DNA from: Hydra vulgaris
Taxonomy: Eukaryota; Cnidaria; Hydrozoa; Anthoathecata; Hydridae
Assembly (NCBI RefSeq): GCF_038396675.1
Contig: NC_088934.1
Location: 2,748,501 to 2,812,500 of the forward strand
Length of the DNA stretch: 64,000 nucleotides
Direction: 5' to 3'
Part shown: piece after piece, positions 32,673 through 44,545 of the stretch
Layout: each line of letters starts with the position of its first letter
Position numbering within the stretch: the stretch's first letter is position 1
The notes under the pieces: generated by a model
Seen by the model: the letters and a program-made list of their open reading frames with translations, nothing else
What the model was told of the DNA's origin: nothing
Databases searched by the model: none
Program-made: the position numbers and the translations under genes

Positions 32673-34249
32673 CAGTCTTGCACTCAATAAATCTTAAGAA
32701 AGCCTCGCAAATCTCGTTATCTGAATTTGCATATCTTAAAACAAGCGACATTTGTTCAGTATTTAAACAGTCAACTGCCTCATCACAAAGAATTAAAAAA
32801 TAAATCGAATGTTTTACATTTTATATCAAAACTTCCTCAATTACTTTCCCACAAATATCAATAAGTTGGTTTTGGGTAGTTTTTGATATAGGATGCATTT
32901 CTTGGATTCGAAGAAAGATGATTATCTACTGTTTAATCATCAGCATCAACACGGAAATTTAAAAGTTCTATCAAGTTATCTACTCCAACTTTTTGTGCAG
33001 AAGATTCCCCAACATCTGGATGATATTTGCTATCATCACGGTGTCCACGAAATGCAAGATCATTTCTACCAAGAAATATTATTGTTTTAATTATTGGAAC
33101 TAATTTTTTTCGGTTATCAGAAATAAGTTTTTAACGTGAATTAGTTAAACCAATCTCAATAACATTACTTTTGGAGTTGCAACGTGAAAGAAATGCATTA
33201 AACGAAAGTATTTACCTTTCGTGTTAGACACAACTTTTCTCGTGTTTTTTAAAATCACGAACAGCATTACTCCACTCTTGATGAGGCTTAAAACTAAATT
33301 TAACACTCCAAACGTATTTAAAATACTAGCACCTAGCAAAGTACAAGCAAGACAGTAAGCTCCATCTTCTTTGCAAGAATAAGCTAACCATAAAAATTGG
33401 CCCAACCATTCACTTTTAAATGACCTTTTCGTATTAGAAGATAGTGGGAAAATAAATATAGAATTAGGACGAAATACTTTGTTTATCAAATCTAACAAAA
33501 TTGAATCGTTTTTGCCAGTGGTTAAAAGTTTACCACAGGCAAGATACGTTGAAACATCATATACAGAACTTGAGTCTTTAAATAAAGAAATATCAGCTGA
33601 GTTAGAATTTAATGATTCAAATATTGTAGAATCTACGGAAGGTTCTAAAGGCAACTCAATAACAGGATTGTTTTTTTAAAGTTAATTTTAGATTGGGTTT
33701 TGACATGTTTTGCAGAATTAATTTCTTCTGCGAAAGAAACACCAGAGAGTTTTTTTTTTATTTGTTTCAGTTTTAGAACTAGTTGGAAGCACGTTAGAAT
33801 CAACAAAGTGGAAAGGATATTTAGCATCACTTTTTATAGCTAAGTCATTATTTTCACATGAAATTAATAGGGATTTTTTAATAATAGGTACAAAATGGTT
33901 AGGTTACCATTAATTATTATTTTGTATCACTGACATAATATCAGTATTACATCATAAAATCTTTAAAATATTTTGATTTTGATTTTTACTAGAATTAAAT
34001 GGATAAATAATCGTATTAAAAAGTTTTTTGAATTTTTCTAAGCCAAAATCAGGATATATTGATCTAATAAGAATGTTTAAAACTGATGACAAAGCAATAA
34101 GACGTAAAAACGAAGAAAAATTGTCAGTTGATCAATGCTTCCATTTTTCATAATTTCAGAAACTGATTCATTGTTAATTAATTTAAACTGATCTGAACAT
34201 TCAAAAGAAACACAGACTACTAGCACACTGGAAAGATTATTAAAATTAT

Positions 34250-34625
34250 CACAGTGTCTGCATGCCCGGCAGCCGGGTTGTAAAAACGTGAAACCTAAAT
34301 GCCCGGTAGTTTAAGTAGACATGCGCGTATTATCGCTACATTCTCATTTTTTAATTTTTTTTTCACTTTTTATAAAAGAAAAAATATAAAGTTAATATAA
34401 ATGCCGTGCATGCAGCTTCTGCATGTAAAATCCACCCTGCACTTTTAACATAAGAAGAGAGATTAGTTTATTCTACTGCCAGGTAGATAAAATATTCCAA
34501 TGTACTTGCAGATTTAAATCTGTTCGGTATTTTCAATTATAAAAAGAAGAGCATGCGTACTTGAACTGCCAGGCATGTAGGCTTTACGTTTTTACTAACC
34601 GGCTGCCGGGCATGCAGACACGTCA
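34250..34625. mobile_element. 376-bp MITE with 9-bp target duplication, nested in hAT copy B
   Basis: Long imperfect terminal repeats (about 75 bp) share GTGTCTGCATGCCCGGCAGC at both ends. The 9 bases TAAAATTAT lie directly outside both ends (34241-34249 and 34626-34634). A 9-bp duplication with long terminal repeats suggests a Mutator-like origin; the family is inferred. There is no coding sequence. Confidence 0.85.
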
Positions 34626-35731
34626 TAAAATTATTAGTTTCAACCTGTTTAATAAAAAGTGAGTACCTCGAATAGTAGGAAGCTTTTTCAAACAATTCAA
34701 TCGAAGTTAGAAGTCTCAATATATTGACTGTTTTCTGTGACGATTTGGTTAAAAGAGAAGCTGAACTGTACAGGCAATTTCCATCTTTGGATGACCTTAA
34801 ATCAAATAAAAAGTATACCAAAACTAGCACAGTTTTTATAATTTTCTAGCTGGAATATGAAACGCTTTTAACTTTATTAATAGTATTTACCTTAAAGTAA
34901 CATAATCTTTACCATCTTCTTGCTGCGGTATAAAGCAATCCATTTCAGCATTTTAAAAAGACTGGCTATATGGTTGAACTGGAAACTTATTATTTAAACT
35001 TTTAAGCTCTTCAACCAACTGACTTTTGCGATTATTTGGCAAATGTCTAGCCTTAATTGCATTTGTTTTCAAACTTTAATAACTAGCAAAGCCCTTTGAT
35101 GAAAATTGCAAGCGAAGAACGAATATTCGGTATATTAGAAATATTGTAGGTTTTGAACAATTTGGAGCTTCTGCCGCAATTGTTTAAAACCTTCTACAGA
35201 ACTGATTGGTTATAAAAAAAAATCTTTAGTTAAAAACTATTTTTTTAACATATTAGTATATTTTTTTAGGAAAGTTTGTAGCAAGTGTCGCAATTGTTCT
35301 TTTTATAAAGAGTGATTGGTTTAAACCGTTTTTTAACCAATCACTTTTTGATTTAGAGAACAATTGCAACAAGTTTCGCGACACTTGCTACAAAGTGATC
35401 GGAAAAGTTTGTAAAAATGTACAAATATGATTGGTTAATCGGTAAAATATTTTTATTTAATTAATCGCACTTGTTATAGTGAAGAACAATTGCATCAGTT
35501 GTTCCAAAACACAGGAAATTTTGTTTAAGAAACGAATAAGTAACTATAGAGATTAAATAAAATCGAGTTTGCATTAAGTAATTAAAATATTTGATTTTTT
35601 TCAAATCTCGGATTCAAATTTCTATTCAAGTTTTTATTAAGGCAAAAAGTGCAAAAGAGATACACTTATATTTAGCGGTGCAAAAAGACTGTCGCAAGCG
35701 CATCAGTGGCGACACCCTAGATCCGCCCCTG

Positions 35732-37859
35732 GTAGCATAGGAGATTCTATGGGTTCTTTTTCTTTTCTTTTTTTTTAAAAAGTCTCTTTGGGTTCTTTTT
35801 ATTTTCAAAATGTCACTGAAGTTCTTCTGCTTTACTCTGATGGATTTTCTTCGTTTTTTTTATATTATCAGTAGCTTTTTGGTCGTTTTACACGTGAAAT
35901 ATCTAGCTTCTTTGCAGTTTGGTGCAAAACTGTTTCTGTCAATCCGAAATTTTCTAAGTTGCCAAGGATGACATTTTTGCCATTATTAAAATGTGTTGCT
36001 GAACTGCTACCCATTTATCGCTTTTATTTCAACAAAGATTTTGATTTTGATATTATTGCATTTAAAGCCGCGTTTGCATTTTAGGTTTTAACATGCATAA
36101 TCTTCTCCAATAGCTCTTCAGTCAATAAAGCTTTAGTAATTGGAAAGATGAGATTTTTTATCCTCATAGGAATTAAATTTAGTGACTCATATGTCTTACT
36201 TTTAAACCTTTTGAAGGGTAACTAAGAGCGTTTCTAGGTAAATTTCAGAAACTGATAGCCTTAAAAGCTAACAAAACGGACTAAAAAGGTATGGTAAGTG
36301 ATTTAATTTTTTTGGTAATCAAAGTAGTGGTAAACAGGATGCTGATTTATTAAAAATGAAAACATTTTTCAAAAATATCATTTTTTGATGCGGCAACTAA
36401 GTTACGATATATTCAAACTTGCTGTAGTAACTGACAATGAATAATCAATTTTTTCCATTTATTGATCCGTGTTCAACAATTAATTTAATTGTATTTGATT
36501 ATTTGATAATTAATTTAATCGTACTTGGTTATATTGATTAGATTATGTCCTTTATCAGAAGGTTGCTTAAGGTTTGCAAGTAACGCACAGTTTAATGGTT
36601 TATATTTATAAGCAATAAAGTTGATGCGAGTTCTAGAGAATTGTTTTACAAATGTTTTGTATACAAATGTTTTTTATTCTAAAAAAAAATTGACTATAAA
36701 AAAAATACTTACACGTAAATTGTTCGCGCAAAACGCGTTCATACGCTTTTATACATACCAAAGGTTTTTAAAGCTCGTAATTTCAGTTATAATTTTAAAT
36801 TATTTCAAAGCAAATAAAACATTGGGTGATATAAAGTAAAGTTTGATGTATTATTTTTATACTTTTTTTATATTTACACTAAAATCATTTTTATAAATTT
36901 TTACATGTTAATCTACCATCCCGCGATATTTTAAGTATAAATATAATTTTTGCGTCGTTTAAAATTCCAATCACATGATTACTTACGTCTGCCCACGTTT
37001 TTAAATCCACATTAGTCCACAATAATTTTTATACTTTTGGTTTTTTATACTTTAATAATTTATATACTTTTGGGTTTAGTAGATAAAATGAATATCGTAA
37101 TTTAAAGTTCGTTATGAAATTTATTTGGTCTGAAAAATCTTACCTTTTTGTTTGTTTAATAAATTATCAGAATTCGCTCACATTCGCAATAAAATATTAA
37201 CACATATGTAAACTATAAACCACCCACGGTTTTCTTAAAACTAAATGTTTATGAATATTGTTCCGTAAACTGCTTAGTCATGGCGCCATTTTTATTTATA
37301 ATTCAGTTGTTTGTTCTTTTTTTACATCATTTTTATTACATTTTTTATTGTTGTTTATAAATTTTTATTTTTTATTTTTAAACTAAGATGCTTTTTAAAA
37401 CCTAATTCTTAAAATTTATAACTTATAATGATAAAACTCATTTTCTACAAAACATCATTCACAGTTCTGCTTAAAATAAAGTAAATATAAAAATATAATT
37501 GAAAAAATAATAAAAAAAATGTATATATAAAATGTAAAGTAGAAATTTTAAATAAGTTTTTTAGTTTTTTCTGTAAGTCTAAAATATTTTTATGAACCGC
37601 AAATATTATTTTTAAACATTAAATATTTTATTAAAAGAATTAATGGCAAAAAATACTGTTATGTTTAACTACTGTTAAAGAGCCGTTTGCACCAGCAGAC
37701 TCTTGTTCTAAAATTTCTAAAATTGCATAAAAAATATAGAAAAACAGAAACACAAAATTTTAACTTTGTAAAATAAATGGTGTTGTAAATACTTGCAAAT
37801 CATATATAAGGATCAGATTTCTTTGTTTATTTAAACTGTCATGTGAAAAAATTTTTTTG
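35732..37859. other. No recognisable gene (2.1 kb)
   Basis: Very AT-rich. A minus-strand stretch at about 36007-35870 reads NLENFGLTETVLHQTAKKL before stops and could be an old exon, but I do not recognise it. The frame 36621-36839 (plus) has no support. Confidence 0.35.
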
Positions 37860-38095
37860 TCGTAACCAAGTTTAATTTGTTATTTGCAGAAAATTTCCAC
37901 ATTAAATAATCATTGCAAAAATAATATCCCTGGAAAGGAGTTTCGAAACGAAATATTGACACATATAAGATCACTTGACACACGTATAAAAAGAAAGTTA
38001 TCAATAATATTTTCAAAAGCTAAAGACTTAAGAAAGAATTCAGGACAGTTTAGAAAACGAATTAAATAAAAAACAATAGAAATTTTTGAATAATT
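37860..38095 (+). repeat. Repeat with an exon-like basic reading frame
   Basis: After TTATTTGCAG (acceptor-like, ending near 37889) a frame runs to a TAA near 38067: KISTLNNHCKNNIPGKEF, then a Lys/Arg-rich tail RIKRKLSIIFSKAKDLRK. A second, frame-broken copy lies inverted at 31265-31525, so this is a dispersed repeat. It could be the last exon of a duplicated small gene or a transposon piece. It ends only about 170 bp before the secreted peptide gene. Confidence 0.6.
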
Positions 38096-38189
38096 CTCTC
38101 TGGCAGGAATAACAAATTTTGGAATAACATATTAATATTTTTTATCTGAAAAATATTAATTTGTTCAATTTTTTATCTAAAAATATTAA

Positions 38190-38226
38190 TTGATTCAAAA
38201 AAAGTCTAAAACTTTTTTTGAATCAA
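38190..38226. repeat. Perfect hairpin in the leader of the peptide gene
   Basis: Arms TTGATTCAAAAAAAGT (38190-38205) and its exact complement (38211-38226), loop CTAAA, ending 40 bp before the ATG. It is preceded by a short direct repeat (AAATATTAATT...TTCAA twice, about 38140-38197). Confidence 0.9.
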
Positions 38227-38265
38227 TCTTAAATTTAACAATATTTTTAAATCATAGGATAAAAA

Positions 38266-39161
38266 ATGAAAGCTGTTCTGTTGTTCTGTCTTCTTGCACC
38301 TTTAGTAATTGGTTAGTATTTTTTGTTTTAAATGTTTTAGTACGAAAATACTAAATTTTAAAACATTTTCTATATTCAATCTTTATATAGATTTTTATAT
38401 TTTATATACGTTATATTTTTTGTATATATCCTTTATTTTTCGACCTTTAACTTTGAAATTTTTGTTAACTTTGATTTATTTTAGCATATCGGCATAAAAA
38501 TGATCTAAATGAAGAAGAAAATGAAGAAGATCTTGCCGATCTACTTAGATCAAGATATCGCGATGAAGTCTTTAGAGACGAAAATGAAGATAATGATATT
38601 TCAGACTCAGATAAAACGGAAGAAGAATTATTAAATGAAAGTTTAGAAGATCCAGTAGCCGAACTGTTGGCTGCAACAAATGCAAAAAATATGCCTTCAC
38701 AAACTGTCGCCCCTACAACTGAAGCCGAAACGCAACCCCCAATTGTTTTCACAACTGCAACACCAAAAAAAAAGAAGGTCATTAGACGTAGAGGTAAGTC
38801 ATAAAAGGTAGATGTTATAGGAGGCTTCAGAAAATGCTTTTTTCTTTTTCTTTATAATCTGTTTAACAGTTATCAAAATTCTTTTAGTTAGACGTTATTA
38901 TTTATCTAATTAACCGTTATTACTTAGTTAATTAAACGTTGCTGTTTATTTGATTAACTGTTATTATTTAGATACTGTTATTTGTTGTTCTGAGTTTAGC
39001 AGTTTTTTTTAGGTAAACGACGTTGTTATCGATTCTGCATTAAAAGCCTTCAGAATAAAAATTCAAAACCGAAATGTAGAACAGTTTGTTATCCGAGAAT
39101 TCGCAGCTATCTACCATATAAATTAAGAAAACTCCTGTGGAAATCACTTCATCCATATTGA
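38266..39161 (+). CDS. Secreted cationic peptide precursor with CX3C-X12-CX3C motif (candidate antimicrobial peptide)
   Basis: Three exons, all junctions phase 1: 38266-38311, 38485-38793, 39013-39161. Donors are G|GTTAGT and G|GTAAGT; acceptors are TTTTAG and TTTTTTAG. The spliced product has 167 residues. Residues 1-16 (MKAVLLFCLLAPLVIA) are a signal peptide. Residues 22-97 hold about 26 Asp/Glu. From residue 98 on there is no acidic residue and about 22 Lys/Arg, beginning PKKKKVIRRRGKRRC, a likely dibasic processing site. Four cysteines (123, 127, 140, 144) form CX3C-X12-CX3C, followed by a Tyr/Leu/Lys/Arg-rich tail ending SLHPY. An acidic pro-part with a basic C-terminus is the design of Hydra arminins and periculins, but the cysteine frame differs from what I recall of them. 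Other possibilities: a neuropeptide-like or nematocyst-related peptide. Function is inferred; gene structure is seen. Confidence 0.8.
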
Positions 39162-39365
39162 TATTTTGTTAAATATTAAATATGAGCATTGGAGTTTAAT
39201 ATTTTTGACAATAATGACTTTTTTATATTATTAAACAGTATAATTTGTAAAACTTATAAACAAATGATTTTTTTATAAAACGTTGATTTCTTTTTTAACT
39301 ATCAAATTAATTTTTTAACTATCAAATTAATTTTACATAGACTTGAAATATGAAGCTAAAACTTA
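39162..39365 (+). other. Presumed 3' UTR of the peptide gene
   Basis: AT-rich trailer without a canonical AATAAA. TATTAAACA near 39230 is the nearest variant. Confidence 0.3.
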
Positions 39366-39745
39366 AAATATCTAACACAATGTTACCTGGAAGAACTGAA
39401 ATAGGGTGCCTTCCTATTCCCTCAGGTCTACTAAGACGAACTGTGACGAACCTTTGCAAGGTAGACACTAAGCAATTATGTGGAAGACCTTTGCCAACAA
39501 TTAAAAAGCATTGAACACATCCTCTTTCAACTGAGTTCTGGTTTGCTTGAGGTTTCTGGGTTATCAAGACTAGATATGGAGAACTGTGCTTTGCTTTGCC
39601 AACTGAGAAAACTAAACTGAATCTTTTGTAACAGGACGGACTTTGAAAGTGGAAAATTCAAATAGCTGTGATTGAGTTTGAACCTATCCCTCCTCAAACT
39701 TTCAAGGGTTGGAACTGGCAACGCCAGTTGGGACTTTTAGATCAT
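39366..39745. other. GC-richer block of unknown origin
   Basis: Base composition is clearly less AT-rich than its surroundings. Both strands have moderate open frames (plus about 39370-39510, minus 39721-39527), none with a recognised domain. Probably part of an unidentified transposon. Confidence 0.4.
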
Positions 39746-40690
39746 TAAAGTCAATTGACTGCTTCAGAATTTGTTTCATTTTTTCTGCAATTAAGTTGGT
39801 TAAAAAAAGACTAGCCTTGCCAACACACAAGAAGCAAACAGTCTTGCTGTTCTCCTCGTAGTTTTTTGGTTAATTTGGTATATTTTTTGTTAATTCAGAT
39901 GCCAAATCTATAAAAAATGGCTTGAACAACGAATGCTCAAGCTTTTTACCAGATCTTTATCAAATACTTTGTAGAAAAATTTCAATTTTTTAAAATTTTT
40001 TGATACAGTTAACTTGTTCTTTTTTGAACATAAAAAAAACAACCTTTGGCTTTTATTTTTATTTTTTATTTTTTTATTTTTATTTTTTTTTTAATTTTCT
40101 TTCTTAGACAACTTATTCAACACCGCCTATCAAAATTTAATTGGTGGATGAAAGTAAATGTTATAAAAAATGAAGTTTTAATCCGATTTTTATGTAAATT
40201 TGAAAATGGATATTTTTTCCGCGGACGAAGTAACCAGATTTAGGGACTTATATCTCAGTAACCACCAACAATAGTACAATCATACCCCCAAAGAATTTTT
40301 CTGGGTCATGAAATCTAGATTGCTAGATGTCATTTTACTTTTTTACAACAGTGGGCAAAAAAAAAAATGGTGACATTTCGTTTTCTGGATTTTTAACATA
40401 GTTCGATGTATCAAAACTACTGTGACGTGCAATGACAGATTTTTATAAAACTATAACAACTTTGCAAACGGTAAACGGCTTTAATTTTTTGAAAGAGAAA
40501 AACAAAACATTTAGAAGTAACTGATCTCAACATTCAGCAGTAATTTAGATTTGTTTTTTTGTGTTGAATATGTTTTCGGAAAAAACCCGTTTGGCGCCCC
40601 TTTCTAATTGAAACCTACTCGCTGCTTTCAAAAGTGTGTATGCATCAATATCTTCAGCAATTACGATTGAATTACAAATGAAAGACGTAC
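39746..40690. other. No recognisable gene
   Basis: AT-rich with T homopolymers. ACAACAGTGGGCAAAA at 40346 resembles transposon ends but has no partner. Confidence 0.35.
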
Positions 40691-40699
40691 ATCCATTCT

Positions 40700-40930
40700 T
40701 AATAAAGAAATAAATGACATCGTGTTTGCTTAACTAGCCTATATTCTACAAAATTGACTTGACTCATTCTTTTACATCTACTTATGATGAGAAAAGTTTC
40801 AGTAGACTAAAGATTATAAAAATTTATCCGTGATCAACAATGACAAAACAATGTCTTTTTGGATTGACATTAATTTTAATTGAATATGAGCTTGCTGAGT
40901 GCATAGACTTTGAAGTACCAATTAATCATT
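40700..40930 (+). pseudogene. hAT transposase C-terminal (dimerisation) fragment
   Basis: One plus-strand frame reads KSFSRLKIIKIYP, a stop, STMTKQCLFGLTLILIEYEL and AECIDFEVPIN. This matches the hAT C-terminal dimerisation motif (ERSFSKLK.IK...RSTM...L..L..LSIE.ELA). The stop replaces the usual Arg. Only this end of the gene is left. Confidence 0.7.
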
Positions 40931-42325
40931 GTATTTTAAACCAGCGGTCATAGACGTTTGTAAGACGTCTGTACAACGCATAATAGCCATTGAAAGTCTT
41001 TATAATGTTTTTAAAGCATCCAACGGACGTTCTGTACCTCTGGAATTAATATCTTGCAGCAAAAAATTTGAAAGAATTTTACGTTTTTATGCTTTGTTGC
41101 TCGTGGTTTTGAACCAATGTGGTCAAGTTTTGGGTCTTAGTTTAGAGTTTTAATTCCTGTTATACTTTATATTCGGTTACTTTATAGTTAATTCCAACAG
41201 TAAAATTGCTTAATTTCTTCATCATTTATTGCACTTTGATTTTATAACATGTTAGTTTTCCTCTCCCTTGATTTTAAAACCTAGGTATCTTTTCAGGGCT
41301 GCCAAGAGGAGGGGGGAGAGCGAAAGGGACAGTTTGTCCCCGGCGGCACATATTCAAGGGGTGCCAAATGAAAAGAAGGTACTTAAAAAAAAAAAAGATC
41401 CTTCATCAATAATATAGGGAAATTTTGATATGGAAGGGCGCATAACAGGGGGTTGCTGTTTCATGCAAAGTGACGGCTTTCGGCGGTCGCGTATCCTTTA
41501 TATTATCCTTTTTGAAAGTAAAGCTATTAGGTTGGCGAAGACAAAAAAAACTTAATTGTGTTTTAATATCTTTCCTAATCATTTGAAACATTAACTATAA
41601 AACTGATATTTCTTGAATTAATTTATAATTATAAATTATTTGAGCCTTTAGTAAGAATGCTCTATACCATTAAATCTATATCTTGCCTAATTGTTTATAA
41701 CTTTTAACTTTTATAATTTTATTTTTTGTAGGCCAAACTTCTGACTATAATATAAATGGTTTAGTTGTCAGTGTGAATGTACCATTTTAGCCCTTTTGAT
41801 TTATTTAGTTAATATGTTTTGTCTTGTTGATTTTTGGTCGTTGACTAGGTGGTCTAGTATTTAGTGTAAATTATGTGTTTTATTCACTAGTGCTTGTTCT
41901 TAGTTGATAACGTATCTAACTATTCCATTAATGGTTAATCGTTTAAACTAAATGTTCTGTTTTTTGTTTTTTAATTTAGTTAAATAATGGTTTTGTATCA
42001 TTTTATATAGAATTTTTTTTTTTTTGGTTAAACTGTGTTTGTCTACTATGTATTGTGGTTCAAAACAATTATAAAACTGATCTTAGCTGGTTGATTTCTT
42101 ATAATTCATTTACTGGTCAAGCCTACAGTGCACATGAACCATTATTGCAATTTTAATTTTGTTTAGTGTCATTTTGAACTTTGCCTCATTTTAAAGTCTT
42201 GCAAATGGAGGGGATTTGATAGTAGCTTACATCTTGGCTGGTGGTTCAAAACAATAGATCTTGTTACCCTAAGGTATTTATTAAAAGGTTTTATGTTACT
42301 ATGTATTGCTTCTAATACTGTTGCT
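40931..42325. other. No recognisable gene; transposon-end-like words
   Basis: At 41296, CAGGGCTGCCAAGAGGAGGG with GTCCCCGGCGGC and AAGGGGTGCCAAA behind it resembles a hAT-type GC-rich terminus. A related string lies at 45490-45540 inside element B. 41640-42310 is rich in T and G on the plus strand. No gene identified. Confidence 0.35.
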
Positions 42326-43584
42326 TTTTTTTTTTTTATTATAATTTTTATTAACCTATATTAAAATTTACAATGAAATAAATCGTGTTAATAAATAAGA
42401 GAGCTGGAGCAAGCAGAAGAAATAAACTGTCTTATCATCGAGCCCCATTTACATTGAAAAAATCGTCAGTTTATATACAAAAATGAAAAGTAGCTAAGTA
42501 CATAATAAGAATTTTACACACGTTAGTTACAATATAAATATTAATATAATATAAATATTAGTGTTGAAATATAACGCAATGTATCAAAGATTAACAACAA
42601 CATAAAAGTATTAAAGTTTTTTAACAAAAAAAAATTAAATAAAAATAAAACTGCAACAAAAGTGAAGTAGTGTCAATAACTATTTTTTTTTATGTATTCA
42701 TTTTAAAAGAGATATTTTAAATCAAAGTCATTTTGTAATAAGAGACTCCTAGATTCTTTCCTGAATTGTTTCAAAGAGATATTTTGAATATTATTTTTTT
42801 TGTAATAAATTTTAAAAGGTGTTTCCATAGAAACGGTCCACGGTTTTGGATTTGGTAAGAACTTAGTTTTAAATAAGTTTTTGATACAATAAAGTTGTTA
42901 ATTAAAAATTAAGTTGGAAACTTGTGCGAGATTTCACTAAAGTAAGGCTGAAATACAATAGGAGAAAGCCCATGTTTTATTTTAAACATGAATTGTAGTA
43001 CTTGGTGTATATTAAGTTTATATTTACTTAGAGCATCAAGCTTCCTTAAAAGAGGTTCGCAATGAAAATTTCTGTGTGCACCAAATACAATCCTGCATGC
43101 ATCTTTTTGCTTACTATAAAGTTTTTTTAATTTACTATAATTAGTACTACCCCAAACAATATTACAGTAAGAGATAAAACTATGAATAAATGAAAAGTAT
43201 ATCTTTTTCAAGGAAGCAGTGTTAAGATATGGTTTAGCTTTATATAATATGGAAATATTTATTGAGATTTTATTTTCTATGTATTTTATATGTGGTTTCC
43301 ATGACAAATTTTCATCTAGTATTACTCCTAAAAAATTAATGATTGGTTTCCTTTTAATAAATGTTTTATTGATTAAAAGATTAGGTAATTTTAGAGGAAC
43401 ATCATCACCTTTACTAGGTTCGGAGAATAAAATAATTTTAGTTTTTTCTACATTTAACGAAAGCCTATTACTTGTAAACCACACGTTTATTTTTAATAGT
43501 TCTTCATTAAATATTTTAAAGAGAACTTTTATGTTTTTGTTGGAATAAAAAAAATTGGAGTCGTCTGCAAATAATATAACATTT

Positions 43585-43838
43585 TTTTTATTTTTAATTT
43601 TTTATTTTTTTTTATAATTCACCTCCCCAAGGCCGAGAAGGCCACTACAGATGAGGAGGCTACTTGTGGTTATAACCCTCTCTCAACTCTTTAACTCCGA
43701 AACACGAACCTTGACGAACAAGGCCGCTGCGCGAAGAAACAAGTTGAGCGCGGTAATACCAGGGACGTGGCAGGAATCGAACTCGGAACCTCTCGCTTAT
43801 GAAGCGAGCGCTCTACCGCTGCACCACTACTATTTAAA
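43585..43838 (-). mobile_element. tRNA-derived SINE nested in the LINE
   Basis: Minus strand. Head TGGTGCAGCGGTAGAGCGCT (A box) with an anticodon-stem-like CTCGCTTCATAAGCGAG and B box GAGTTCGATTCC. Body contains GTTCGTGTTTCGGAGTTA and GCCTTCTCGGCCTTGGGGAG. The A-rich tail lies at about 43615-43585. It interrupts the LINE between the [12 protein letters not shown] and VILFADD codons. It is a different SINE family from those at 19620 and 31563. Confidence 0.85.
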
Positions 43839-44545
43839 AAATGCTAAGTATAAATCATTTATATACAATAAAAATAATAATGGTCCTAAGATTGAACCTT
43901 GGGGTACACCACATGTAATGTGTTTTTCTTTTTCACTTTTTCTTATAAATAATATATTGAGACCTGTTCGCCATGTAATCTTCAAACCAAAGTAAGTTTT
44001 TATTTTTTACTCCATAGAGTTCCAGTTTTTTTATAAGTATCTTATGGTGAACTGTGTCAAAGGCTTTTGACAGATCAATAAAAATAGTCCTAAGGTAAAA
44101 TAGTCATTATTGAATGCATCTGATACATGATTAATCACTTCGATTACCGCATGGTTAGTTGAATTATCTTTTTTAAACCCAAATTGTTTACTGTACAGCA
44201 AACTGTTTAACATTTAAATTAGATTCTTCCATAATAGTATTACACGGTTTAATATAAGATTCAAACTCTATGGTGCTTGGCGGAATTTTATTCGCTAACT
44301 TCAAGAAAAAATAAGTCTAGTTTTTCAGCTATATTTTTAATTATAAATCATTTCCCCGTCAATTAAAAGCTTTTGGAGGAGATTATTTTTTACACATTTA
44401 TTTTTACCAATTATTTGTTTGATTATATTCCACGTTTTTTTAGTGTCGCCGTTAGTATTTTTCCAGCAACTTTGCATAATAAATTTTTTTAGAGCAGTTT
44501 TTTTTTTTTCAAATAAGTTTTTGTAGTTTATTTCATTTATAGGTT

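Larger units (their letters stand above)
32569..35110 (-). pseudogene. hAT transposase of copy B, degraded and internally deleted
   Basis: Minus-strand words in order: NAIKARHLPNNRKSQLVEEL (first exon, about 35050), DCFIPQQEDGKDYVTLR then a donor GTAAAT. The later exon 33654-33145 is open for 169 codons with SFKSEWLGQFLWLAYSCKED and GAYCLACTLLGA (TTF-type zinc finger), and SLVLRYANSDNEICEAFLRF follows (DUF4371, 32750-32690). The catalytic and dimerisation regions known from copy A are absent. Confidence 0.75.
32321..35731 (-). mobile_element. hAT transposon copy B (minus orientation)
   Basis: Ends CAGGGGTGGATCTAGC (32321) and, inverted, CAGGGGCGGATCTAGG (35731). Same family as copy A but in opposite orientation. 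The region after the DUF4371 start is largely missing and a (TA)n tract lies at that point (32627-32669). A MITE is inserted at 34250-34625. I see no 8-bp target duplication. Confidence 0.75.

Noticed and set aside
26153-35731. One giant 9.6-kb transposon with 600-bp terminal inverted repeats
   Set aside because: Each half has its own pair of ends and its own transposase relic in opposite orientation, so two inverted hAT copies explain it better.
38465-38782. 105-residue open frame on the minus strand
   Set aside because: It is the antisense shadow of exon 2 of the secreted peptide precursor, whose splice sites and charge pattern are convincing.
43765-43838. tRNA-Met(CAT) gene on the minus strand
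   Set aside because: The anticodon stem looks convincing, but the tRNA part runs straight into a SINE body and A-rich tail inside a LINE.
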